A stretch of DNA of 22,125 nucleotides, from positions 1-22,125 of the forward strand of contig CAZBBC010000068.1 in assembly GCA_964489835.1 (NCBI GenBank), read 5' to 3'. The notes under the pieces are model-generated. The model ran no database searches and was not told where the DNA came from. It was given only the letters and a program-made list of their open reading frames with translations. The translations under genes were made by a program, and so were the position numbers. The stretch is from CAZBBC01 sp964489835. Its GTDB lineage: Bacteria > Calditrichota > Calditrichia > JAJRVZ01. Positions 8,032 through 15,436 of this stretch are shown here, one piece after another (the stretch's first letter is position 1; every line of letters starts with the position of its first letter).

Positions 8032-9320
8032 ACTTTTATAAGTACTCATTTATTTCGAATATTATTCTTCCGATTTTATTTTTAGGGAGTGCAGGCTATG
8101 CCCAAGATTATAATTTTGAAATCCCCGAAAATGAAGAAACGGCGAAGATCGAATTTAACGGAAACCTGGATGCTAAATGGGCTGTTCTTAAAACCAATGA
8201 ATTGTCGCCCTTTTACGGATTGCAATTTTTCGGGCAGGACAAAACAGACGATTACCTTTCCCAATACCGTCTTGATTTCTATTTTAACGGTGATTACCGT
8301 TACAAGCAGGTTGGTTTTATGATGCGGACTTTCGCTCAGTACACACGGGATGAACCGATTGACATTTCTTTTTTTGAATTATTTGGCAGTTTAAATCTTT
8401 CACCACGGATGACATTTACTGTAGGCAAACGTCGTTATAATTGGGGCAAAGGATATGCCTTTAATCCGGTGGGTTATGTAAATAGTGAGAAAGATCCGGA
8501 AAATCCTGATTTAGCCCTGGCGGGAAAAATGTCTGCTTTTATTGCCTATAACCGCAGTTTTACTTCCGGATTTATACAAAACATGTCCGTTTCAACGATT
8601 CTGCTGCCTCCGGAGGCTGATATTCTTGATAAGTACGCGGAACTTGATAATACATCCTTAGCAATAAAGCTATATGTGCTGATGCAAAATATTGATTTAG
8701 ATTTTATGTTTTTCACGGGCAAAAATCAACCGCAGCGTTTCGGAATGGATCTCTCCACAAATCTGCTGGAGAATTTAGAGGTACATGGGGAACTAAGTTT
8801 TGCCGACAACGAAGCGTTTAATTTGATTCAAAACAATACTGTCCAAACGAATGAAAAAGACGGATTTTCTTATTTGCTGGGAATGCGTTATTTGAATGAT
8901 TTTAATATGACTTTTATCGCTGAATATTATCATAACAATAGGGGATTATCCCCATCTGAATACAAAGATTATCTGGCTTATCTGACAAATAATTTAAACA
9001 GTGCGGATGCTGACTTAATACGTTTAACCAGATCGGTTATGACCACCACTTTCCGTTCAAAAAATTTGATGCAGGATTATATCTACTTAAAAGCAAGTTT
9101 GCCCGAACCATTTGAATGGCTTTATTCATCGGTTTCAGTCTTTACAATTTACAATATAAACGACAATAGTTTTATCCTTTCGCCGCAAATCGGTTATAAG
9201 CTGTTTACCAATGCGGAAATTATTTTATGGCCATCTTTCTTTTTTGGAGATGATAATTCTGAATACGGCAGCAAGCAGTTCAGGAATAAAGTAGAAACTT
9301 GGTTCCGTTTTTATTTTTAG
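8028..9320 (+). CDS. Outer-membrane beta-barrel protein of Lol-like operon
   Basis: The 430-residue product has a signal peptide (about 1-25, ending GYAQ), many alternating hydrophobic/polar strands rich in Tyr and Phe, and a C-terminal phenylalanine in WFRFYF, the usual signal for BAM-dependent barrel insertion. The motif MTFTVGKRRYNWGKGYAFNPVGYVN resembles DUF1302/alginate-export-like barrels, but I cannot assign the family with certainty. Its ATG overlaps the stop of the LolA-like gene (ATGA), with no strong ribosome binding site, which implies translational coupling. With ATPase, permease and periplasmic carrier it completes a trans-envelope route, and it is the probable outer-membrane acceptor or exit point. 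Substrate unknown. Confidence 0.75.
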   Translation: MNFYKYSFISNIILPILFLGSAGYAQDYNFEIPENEETAKIEFNGNLDAKWAVLKTNELSPFYGLQFFGQDKTDDYLSQYRLDFYFNGDYRYKQVGFMMRTFAQYTRDEPIDISFFELFGSLNLSPRMTFTVGKRRYNWGKGYAFNPVGYVNSEKDPENPDLALAGKMSAFIAYNRSFTSGFIQNMSVSTILLPPEADILDKYAELDNTSLAIKLYVLMQNIDLDFMFFTGKNQPQRFGMDLSTNLLENLEVHGELSFADNEAFNLIQNNTVQTNEKDGFSYLLGMRYLNDFNMTFIAEYYHNNRGLSPSEYKDYLAYLTNNLNSADADLIRLTRSVMTTTFRSKNLMQDYIYLKASLPEPFEWLYSSVSVFTIYNINDNSFILSPQIGYKLFTNAEIILWPSFFFGDDNSEYGSKQFRNKVETWFRFYF

Positions 9321-9335
9321 TTTTTGCTTTGCTAA

Positions 9336-9752
9336 AAAATATATGCTTTTCTTAGCAGCTATTTTCTGGATAATCCCCGAAAACATCTCAATTCATTTTA
9401 TTATAAAGAAAAAGACAAAACTACTCAATACTGGACGTATACCTACCTCCCCGGAGAAAGACTGGATACAATTGATTTATACATACTGACAAGCAACAAT
9501 ACTTTCTCAGCTGCCAAAGAGTTTGCCTATAATCTAAAGAATATGAAAAAGACAACGATCATCGGGGAAGTCACCGGTGGCGGTGTCCATGATAATAAAT
9601 TTGTCATACTCAATGACAATTTTATGATGAGTTTGCCCTTTGCCGAAGGACTGGAGGACGACCTATTTTATCGGGAGAATTTCGATCTTGTAATTGGGAA
9701 CTTGGAACTCGGAACTGGAAAGGGGTGTGTTGACATAAAGCGCAGAGCATAA
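9336..9752 (+). pseudogene. Remnant of S41 family (C-terminal processing-type) peptidase
   Basis: Reading the frame upstream of the ATG at 9543 gives an open stretch from 9336 without a start that matches the end of S41 peptidases: SYFLDNPRKHLNSFYYKEK, WTYTYLPGERLDTIDLYILTS, NTFSAAKEFAYNLKN (holds the nucleophile Ser of this family) and IIGEVTGGGVHDNKF. The signal peptide, N-terminal half and PDZ-like region are absent; a stop (TAA 9333) and the barrel gene lie directly upstream. After about 9690 the usual family ending is replaced by low-complexity coding from a GGAACT repeat, so the C-end is lost too. A functional short protein from 9543 (69 residues) is unlikely because the catalytic serine lies before it. 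Confidence 0.8.
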
Positions 9753-9877
9753 AGTGTTTAGACATATACGAATAGGTAGAAACAAGACCTTGAGGAGAGG
9801 AATTTTTTTACTTGGTGTGAAGCGCCTGATCTAACGAGTCTTTAATGTTAAAAGTTGAGTTCCCAGTTCCGAGTTCC
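9696..9877. repeat. Inverted-repeat element with GGAACT(N) arms
   Basis: The left arm is three GGAACT units spaced 7 nt apart (GGAACTTGGAACTCGGAACT, 9697-9716). The right arm (9857-9877) is its complement; 9704-9718 and 9863-9877 match 15 of 15 in inverted orientation. The 144-nt interior has no ORF and contains a T-run at 9804-9810. The left arm forms the broken end of the S41 remnant, so the element probably inserted there or marks a junction. A third relative lies near 21770-21790. Confidence 0.6.
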
Positions 9878-9893
9878 TAATTACGAACATCTT

Positions 9894-12263
9894 TTATTGA
9901 TCCTCTTTTTTATTGTTGTTTTTAATCAACCACACAATAATATCATTCTGCATTTCTGTTGTAAAGTGATTATAATCTAAAGGGGTAAGAAATGTCAGAT
10001 TTTGATTAACATTAAATATTTTATAGACATTATTTACTGCGGTGACTGCTTTTTCTATATCGTTGAAGACGGCATCCCGGTCCAGTTGCGGGGCGATAAT
10101 TAAATGCGGTCGGGGCGCGACACAGGCGATGATCTCCGGAAAATCAAGCGGCAATCGATTGGTGCGGTTGAGAAAAAATCCAAAACGTGGAATAAGTCCG
10201 TGTAAGTGTGAATAAGCCAAAATTCCCTCGGTACCATCGTCCGGCGTTGAGGTACGAAGGGGAGTAAATCCACAAACCGTGGCCAGAGCGGAGATCCTGT
10301 CATCCTGAGCAGCGGCGAAAAGTCCGACCGTTCCCCCCAGAGAATAGCCGACCGTGAAAATTTTTTCCGGATTGATAAATTCCATATTTTCCATAGCATC
10401 CACGGCGCCGCGGAGATCGGTCACCATTTTACCCATTTTAGACCATCGGGGGTAGCGGTGGTAAAAATCAGTTCCCTCCTGAATTCTGGTTCCAAATCCG
10501 ATCATATCATAAGAAAAAACAGCAAAACCATTTTCCACCAGTTGTTCAAAAAAAGGCAGAATGCGGCGGCCAAATCCGGTGGTGTGATCGTATTCATGAA
10601 GGAAGATCACCACTGGCACTTTTTCAGATGGTGGCTGATGGTCCCGGTCAACCGGGTAATAAAGATTGCCATAAAGATAATCGCCAAAAGCGTGATAGGG
10701 ACCGACAACGATATGTCCCATCTTGTCTGATTTTTCGGGGCGCAAAATCACATCGCGTAGATAATCATCAAATTTACGCTGATTTGCCAGGACTTTCGGT
10801 CCGGCATTGGTAATACCGGCAGGTTCCTCAGCCAGCGTCCACTCAATATGATGCTGTATTTGTTCTTTCCGACTGGCCCATTCACTTACTGTTTCAATTT
10901 TGCTGTTATTTCTTATATTTAAAAGATCATTCGATGCTTGAATGTCATACGTCAGAGGATTAATATTTTCTTTGCTCAATGTCTTCCATTTTTCAAAGGA
11001 ATAATTATAGAATAAATCATTATCCGGTGGTCTATCGGATCGTTTAAAAACAAAGTCAAAAAAATCGATATAGGCTTCAATGTCCCGGGCGGCCGTACCA
11101 TGCCGGCCATGGCGCAACCTGATCGCGATGTTATTTTCTGCTTCGAGGAATCGATAGACTCTCTTGGCTGAAAAATAGGCCTGTTCGATTGCCCAGGGAT
11201 TACCTGCTCCTTCGCTAAGAGCCGAGCTGAGCATTAATCCCCGGGGTGCCACCAGGGCCATCATCAGATTCTGATCAACCGGTAGTTTATGTTCGCGCCC
11301 GATAAAAAAACGTAGACGGGGATGCAGCCATTGAGGGAAAGCATCGGTGATTTCCAGAATAGACTGGTCATCATATTTGTCATTGGTGAACCGAAAGGGC
11401 ACTTCGGCGCCGGTGCCACCACTGCTTGGAATCACCGCCTTGATTCGCTCATCGAATGCAGCGGCCATTAAGGACTGTTTGCCATTGCGGGAATGTCCGG
11501 TCAGGGCGATTTTATCCTTATCGACAATGTCCAGAGTATATAAATAATCGATAGCCCGGAAAGATCCCCAGGCCCGGCGCATCAGCTGGGTGAAATCGTA
11601 TTGGGGATACCAGATCTCAGCATAAGTATCGGTATCATCTTTGGCATCGGCACCGGCATACACACAACCGATGTAACCACGTCGAACGGCTATCATCGCC
11701 CATCCGCGATGATTCCATTGGGTCATAAAAACGGGAAAGGGACCATCACCCGGTGGTATCATCAGCTCAAGTGTCAGTTTTGCTTCATGATTTGGTCCAA
11801 AATTTAATTGGACCGTTCGCAGGGTTACCTGCCCGTCTTTATGTTCCTTTACTATGTTTGCTTTCAGATTATCCAGCGGAGGTGGAAAAGCACCGGTAAT
11901 CCAATGCGTAATCTCTTTTTTGATCCATTCGCGTTTTTCCAGCCACTGTAGTTTGCTGGTAATCCCAATATTCTGATCCTCTTTATCTAAAATAAAAGGG
12001 TCCGGTAAAAAAGGAAGGGAGGGCATTGTATCGAAATCGGGCGGTAATTCTCCCGTCCTTTTAAGCCAGGCGCGCCAGGTGGAATCCAATGGGGTTACTT
12101 CATGCCCGTTCTCCGGGTCATTGGGAAGTATCTGTAATAATTGAGTAAGCAGCACCTGCCGTTTTTGCCGTGAAGAATCCGGAGGTACCGCAAGGGTAAT
12201 TTGAGTGATAATAAGAATCAACAAACATAGTGGGATATACCATCGGAAGTAATTTTTCGACAT
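9894..12263 (-). CDS. Secreted tandem alpha/beta-hydrolase, CE15-like plus DLH-like
   Basis: The 789-residue exported enzyme (signal peptide about 1-25, ending TLA) has two alpha/beta-hydrolase domains in one chain. Domain 1 (about 120-410) has the nucleophile motif TGHSRNGKQ (Ser258), close to the GCSRxGKGA motif of CE15 glucuronoyl methylesterases, with a late GRHGT (His388). Domain 2 (about 510-780) has VGYSLGG (Ser641), the oxyanion-type HEYDHTTG (556-563), acid candidate Asp728 (PQLDRD) and His766 (YNHF), like dienelactone-hydrolase/acetylxylan-esterase enzymes. About 100 residues link them. Both serines are intact, so both domains may be active; ester cleavage on hemicellulose is inferred. 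AAGGAGG lies 5-6 nt before the ATG. It is a single gene, divergent from the DUF134 operon. The high repeat of helical text at the linker rules out a simple duplication by eye, as the two nucleophile elbows differ. Confidence 0.78.
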   Translation of the reverse strand: MSKNYFRWYIPLCLLILIITQITLAVPPDSSRQKRQVLLTQLLQILPNDPENGHEVTPLDSTWRAWLKRTGELPPDFDTMPSLPFLPDPFILDKEDQNIGITSKLQWLEKREWIKKEITHWITGAFPPPLDNLKANIVKEHKDGQVTLRTVQLNFGPNHEAKLTLELMIPPGDGPFPVFMTQWNHRGWAMIAVRRGYIGCVYAGADAKDDTDTYAEIWYPQYDFTQLMRRAWGSFRAIDYLYTLDIVDKDKIALTGHSRNGKQSLMAAAFDERIKAVIPSSGGTGAEVPFRFTNDKYDDQSILEITDAFPQWLHPRLRFFIGREHKLPVDQNLMMALVAPRGLMLSSALSEGAGNPWAIEQAYFSAKRVYRFLEAENNIAIRLRHGRHGTAARDIEAYIDFFDFVFKRSDRPPDNDLFYNYSFEKWKTLSKENINPLTYDIQASNDLLNIRNNSKIETVSEWASRKEQIQHHIEWTLAEEPAGITNAGPKVLANQRKFDDYLRDVILRPEKSDKMGHIVVGPYHAFGDYLYGNLYYPVDRDHQPPSEKVPVVIFLHEYDHTTGFGRRILPFFEQLVENGFAVFSYDMIGFGTRIQEGTDFYHRYPRWSKMGKMVTDLRGAVDAMENMEFINPEKIFTVGYSLGGTVGLFAAAQDDRISALATVCGFTPLRTSTPDDGTEGILAYSHLHGLIPRFGFFLNRTNRLPLDFPEIIACVAPRPHLIIAPQLDRDAVFNDIEKAVTAVNNVYKIFNVNQNLTFLTPLDYNHFTTEMQNDIIVWLIKNNNKKEDQ

Positions 12264-12623
12264 TATTCCTCCTTAAGTATCCGTTGCGTTTAGTGTGGTA
12301 GATATATTAACCAATACGGAATTAGACTCTAAAAATACAAGTAGCATTTTTCTAAATGATTAAATCGTAAAAGTTTTTTAAGATTCCTCACCGTGGGACG
12401 AAGTTTTTATAATAATTTTTATCAAATTTAATAAAAATTTCAATATTAAAAATCATGGCAATGTATATCTGGATCCACCAATATATCCAAATATAATTCT
12501 ATCATCCTTTTTACTATTTATTAATTATATTTGCTCTCGATCCTTATAATAAAAGACAAAAAACATTTGCTTAATGCACATATGTGCATTATATTATCAA
12601 TAAAATGATGTAAAGGATCAACG
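12264..12623. promoter_or_regulatory. Divergent intergenic region
   Basis: These 360 AT-rich bases separate the divergent hydrolase gene and the ORP-like operon. They hold the hydrolase ribosome binding site at the left end and the promoter with the palindrome at the right end (listed separately). A TATAAT box at 12545-12550 is also visible but has no convincing -35 partner. No ORF, RNA gene or long repeat was seen in the middle. Confidence 0.55.
12567..12595 (+). promoter_or_regulatory. Promoter with palindromic operator in spacer
   Basis: TAATGCACATATGTGCATTA at 12572-12591 is a perfect 20-bp palindrome. It fills the 17-nt spacer between a TTGCTT hexamer (12567-12572) and a TATATT hexamer (12590-12595), which would put transcription start near 12602 and give a 5' leader of about 22 nt before ATG 12624 (AAAGGA at 12612-12617). 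A bound dimer here would block or remodel the promoter. The DUF134 protein encoded just downstream is the obvious candidate ligand. The -35 match is only 3 of 6; the palindrome itself is certain. Confidence 0.65.
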
Positions 12624-13079
12624 ATGTCCCGTTCAAAAAAGAAGAAAATGGTAAACGGTCCACCGTTGTTTACAGCCTATAAACCGATGGGAATTATGAG
12701 AAGCCATCTGCGGCGGCTTCCCCTGGGTCTGGATGAGTACGAGGCGATCCGGTTATCTGATTATATGGGCATGAACCACGCTGAGGCAGCACTGGAAATG
12801 GAAATATCCCGCTCGACTTTTTCACGCCTTATTGAGAAAGCACGAAAGAAAGTGGCGTTGTTTCTGATCGAGGGAAAGGAACTGTATATTGAAGGAGGTA
12901 ATATTCATTTTCGCGGCAATGTCATTCGCTGTCAGAATTGTGGGCATATGTTCAATATAAATATCGAAACTTCTGTGTCAAAATGCCCGCAATGCAATTC
13001 TGGCAACCTGTTGAATTTGGCCGGTGGGTTTGGTCATGGCAATTGCTGCGTCTATAATACAGGTAAAGGAGGAAAGTAA
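12624..13079 (+). CDS. DUF134-family DNA-binding regulator with zinc ribbon
   Basis: The 151-residue product carries a helix-turn-helix at about 36-78 (LDEYEAIRLSDYMGMNHAEAA, then SRSTFSRLIEKARKKVA), typical of DUF134 proteins and related to sigma-70 region 4. Residues 101-126 form a zinc ribbon: C103xxC106 and C121xxC124. A His/Cys tail (FGHGNCCVY, 136-144) could sense metal. DUF134 proteins are known neighbours of Mrp/NifX-like genes in anaerobes. It is first in a six-gene operon; its stop abuts the next ATG (TAAATG), with AGGAGG just before. Autoregulation through the perfect palindrome upstream is inferred. Start chosen for AAAGGA 6 nt upstream. Confidence 0.85.
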   Translation: MSRSKKKKMVNGPPLFTAYKPMGIMRSHLRRLPLGLDEYEAIRLSDYMGMNHAEAALEMEISRSTFSRLIEKARKKVALFLIEGKELYIEGGNIHFRGNVIRCQNCGHMFNINIETSVSKCPQCNSGNLLNLAGGFGHGNCCVYNTGKGGK

Positions 13080-13301
13080 ATGAGTCCTTTTAGAAAAAAT
13101 GGGAATCCTGGAGGTGGCCAGGGATTGGGCCGCGGCGGTGGTCGTGGTCGTAATAAAGGGGGTGGTTTTGGTGTTGGTGGTTTTTGTGTCTGTGCTAAAT
13201 GTGGGGAGAAAGTTCCGCACCAGCAAGGAGTAAAATGCACCACATTAAAATGCCCTGAATGTGGAAATACAATGGTCAGAGAAGAATTATTGAACAAATA
13301 A
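13080..13301 (+). CDS. Small Gly-rich zinc-ribbon protein of Mrp/ORP locus
   Basis: The 73-residue product has a Gly/Arg-rich flexible N-half (10-34, GGGQGLGRGGGRGRNKGGG) and a zinc-ribbon or rubredoxin-like C-half with C36, C38xxC41, C53 and C58xxC61. Its ATG directly follows the regulator's stop codon, with AGGAGG inside the preceding gene. Small Gly-rich metal-binding proteins of this sort sit beside NifX and ferredoxin-MinD genes in many anaerobes. A metal-delivery or scaffold role is inferred; no function is proven. The six cysteines would allow one Zn or Fe site plus two extra ligands. Confidence 0.8.
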   Translation: MSPFRKNGNPGGGQGLGRGGGRGRNKGGGFGVGGFCVCAKCGEKVPHQQGVKCTTLKCPECGNTMVREELLNK

Positions 13302-13313
13302 AGGGAAAAAAAG

Positions 13314-13652
13314 ATGAAAAAATTATTTGCCGTACCAACGGAAGGCGGAAAATTATGCGCACATTTCGGACATTGTGAAAAATTTGCCATTATTGAAACA
13401 GAAAATGATAAAGTGGTGAAAGAAAAATATTTAGTTCCGCCGGGGCATCAACCGGGTGTTTATCCTGAGTTTTTAGCCCAGCAGGGTGTCAGTGTGATTA
13501 TTTCCGGCGGTATGGGTCAGAGAGCACAGGTTCTATTTGCTCAGAATAATATCGAAGTGTGTGTTGGTGTTATGGCTGAATCTCCGAAAAAACTGGTCGA
13601 ACAATATTTAAATAATGAACTGCAGACCGGTCAAAATCTTTGTGATCATTAA
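13314..13652 (+). CDS. NifX/ORP-like metal-cluster-binding protein (first copy)
   Basis: The 112-residue cytosolic protein is a single NifX-like domain: FAVPTEGG, then CAHFGHCEKFAIIE (15-28) with possible ligands Cys15, His17, His20 and Cys21, YPEFLAQQGVSVIISGGMGQRA (about 51-72) and NNIEVCVGV. The family includes NifX, NafY and the Desulfovibrio orange protein, which binds a Mo-Cu sulfide cluster. AAAGGG precedes the ATG. It lies between the zinc-ribbon protein and the first ferredoxin-MinD ATPase, an order that matches ORP-type loci. Mo/Cu or Fe-S cluster binding is inferred from family; the CxHxxHC cluster in this copy is absent from the second copy in the operon. Confidence 0.85.
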   Translation: MKKLFAVPTEGGKLCAHFGHCEKFAIIETENDKVVKEKYLVPPGHQPGVYPEFLAQQGVSVIISGGMGQRAQVLFAQNNIEVCVGVMAESPKKLVEQYLNNELQTGQNLCDH

Positions 13653-13661
13653 GTATAAAAG

Positions 13662-14528
13662 ATGAAAATCACTATTGCCAGCGGAAAAGGCGGCACCGGA
13701 AAAACAACCCTATCGACAAATCTAGCCAGATATCTGGCAGAAAATCATAAAGTTGTTTTAGTGGATCTGGATGTGGAGGAACCTAATTCCGGATTGTTTA
13801 TAAAGGGGGAGCCGGTCCATCAGGAAGATAAATATAAAATGATCCCGGTGTGGGAACCGGAGAAATGCACGTTATGCGGGATCTGTCAGGAAGTCTGTAA
13901 TTTTCATGCGGTTCTGCAACTGGGCGATCAGATTATGGTTTTTCCTGAGCTGTGCCATAGCTGTTATGCTTGTTCTGAATTATGCCCGGAATCGGCATTG
14001 CCAATGATCCCCCAAAAAATGGGTGCGCTAAAACATTCTCTGGATAAAAACCTCTCATTTGTAGAAAGCCGGTTGGATATCGGCCAGGAACAGGCGGTAC
14101 CTTTGATTGCACAGACCAATAATTATGTTGATGCCCATTTTCCTGACAACATCATTAAATTCTTTGATGCCCCGCCCGGTACTTCCTGCCCGGTCATTGA
14201 AGCTACGAAGAGCGCTGATTTTGTAATCCTCGTAACGGAACCAACCCCTTTTGGATTGCATGATTTAAAATTGGCCATTGATACCATGAAACAATTAAAA
14301 CGACCCTTTGGGGTGGTTATTAATCGTAATGGTATTGGTAATGACGATGTGATTCAATACTGTCACCATGAGAATATTCCCATTTTGGCCAAGATTCCCA
14401 ACGATCGCCACATTGCAGAATTATATTCACGTGCTGAATTGATTTATCAAAAGGTCCCTGAGGTTGAACAGCAATTAAAAAAAATTGAGCAATACATCCT
14501 GCGCATGATGAAAAGGGGTGTGGGATGA
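13662..14528 (+). CDS. MinD/Mrp-type ATPase with inserted 2x[4Fe-4S] ferredoxin (first copy)
   Basis: The 288-residue P-loop ATPase has a deviant Walker A KGGTGKTT (9-16) and the switch VVLVDLDVEEPN. A bacterial-type ferredoxin domain is inserted at about 60-112, with CxxCxxCxxxC (69, 72, 75, 79) and a second set (98, 101, 104, 108). The Walker B-like region FFDAPPGTSCPVIEA follows near 164-178. This is the layout of the paired ATPases at Desulfovibrio ORP loci (DVU2103/2104 type). It may couple ATP hydrolysis to cluster assembly or transfer with the NifX-like partner. No strong ribosome binding site precedes its ATG (gap 9 nt), so translation may depend on the upstream gene. Its stop overlaps the next start by 4 nt. 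Confidence 0.9.
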   Translation: MKITIASGKGGTGKTTLSTNLARYLAENHKVVLVDLDVEEPNSGLFIKGEPVHQEDKYKMIPVWEPEKCTLCGICQEVCNFHAVLQLGDQIMVFPELCHSCYACSELCPESALPMIPQKMGALKHSLDKNLSFVESRLDIGQEQAVPLIAQTNNYVDAHFPDNIIKFFDAPPGTSCPVIEATKSADFVILVTEPTPFGLHDLKLAIDTMKQLKRPFGVVINRNGIGNDDVIQYCHHENIPILAKIPNDRHIAELYSRAELIYQKVPEVEQQLKKIEQYILRMMKRGVG

Positions 14529-15436
14529 GAGAAATTGTTGTTATTTCCGGAAAAGGAGGCACCGGAAAAACTTCACTTTCAGCTGCCTTTGCCTATTTAG
14601 GTGGAAAAGATGTAGTCGTTGCAGACTGTGATGTAGATGCCGCCGACATGCATTTGCTGTTGCAACCCGATTTTGAGAAATCGGAAGATTTCTATAGCGG
14701 TGTTATTGCTAAAATTGACCAGGATCTATGTACACAGTGCGGTAAATGTACTGAAGTCTGCCGTTTTAATGCTATTCCGGTAATCAGCGGTCAGTATATT
14801 GTTGAGCCGCTGAATTGTGAAGGATGCAGTTATTGTGCCCGGGTTTGTCCCACAGACGCGATTGTGAATGAAGAACAAATGATCGGCAAATGGTATATAT
14901 CGACCACAAAAGCAGGCAATTCAATGGTTCATGCGCGGCTCGGTATTGGTGCAGAAAATTCCGGTAAACTGGTGGCCAGAGTTAAAAAAGCGGCAAAGGA
15001 TATTGCCGAAAAGCACAATATTGATTGTATTGTCGTTGACGGTGCACCAGGCATTGGCTGCCCGGTCGTGTCTTCGCTTTCCGGAGCAAATTTCGTGGTT
15101 TTGGTAACCGAACCAACAATCTCCGGTCTGCATGATTTAAAACGGGTGTACCAGTTAGTAAAAAAATTCAAAATAAAGACCGGCTGTATTATTAATAAAT
15201 CTGATCTAAATCTACAGGTATCAGGCGAGATTAAGGAGTTTCTGAGAAGAGAAAAGATTGTACATATTTCCAGCCTGCCTTATGATGAAGCGTTTACCAA
15301 AGCGATGACCAGTGGTCAGACTATTATAGAGTATGATGATAACCATTTAAAAACAGTACTGATCGAAAGTTGGAATAAAATTAATCAATTAACAAAATCA
15401 CAGGTGCTAAAAAATGAGAATAGCGTTTACGACTAA
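14525..15436 (+). CDS. MinD/Mrp-type ATPase with inserted 2x[4Fe-4S] ferredoxin (second copy)
   Basis: The 303-residue paralogue of the preceding ATPase has the same plan and exactly the same cysteine numbering: KGGTGKTS (10-17), VVVADCDVDAADMH (30-43), ferredoxin cysteines 69, 72, 75, 79 and 98, 101, 104, 108, and VVDGAPGIGCPVVSSLSG near 170-187. It starts in an ATGA overlap with the first copy and overlaps the second NifX-like gene by 23 nt, so the three are tightly coupled. The pair probably forms a heterodimer, as for ORP-complex ATPases, and may bring electrons through four [4Fe-4S] clusters. Function beyond that is inferred. Confidence 0.9.
   Translation: MREIVVISGKGGTGKTSLSAAFAYLGGKDVVVADCDVDAADMHLLLQPDFEKSEDFYSGVIAKIDQDLCTQCGKCTEVCRFNAIPVISGQYIVEPLNCEGCSYCARVCPTDAIVNEEQMIGKWYISTTKAGNSMVHARLGIGAENSGKLVARVKKAAKDIAEKHNIDCIVVDGAPGIGCPVVSSLSGANFVVLVTEPTISGLHDLKRVYQLVKKFKIKTGCIINKSDLNLQVSGEIKEFLRREKIVHISSLPYDEAFTKAMTSGQTIIEYDDNHLKTVLIESWNKINQLTKSQVLKNENSVYD

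Noticed and set aside
12541..12600. Sigma-54 promoter upstream of the ORP-like operon, as in Desulfovibrio
   Set aside because: No GG-N10-GC pair with the needed TGGCAC/TTGC context was found; a sigma-70-like arrangement fits better.
12978..13390. Minus-strand frames rich in Pro/Thr over the zinc-ribbon and NifX genes
   Set aside because: They are antisense shadows of the Gly-rich coding region; the + strand genes have ribosome binding sites, operon spacing and clear motifs.
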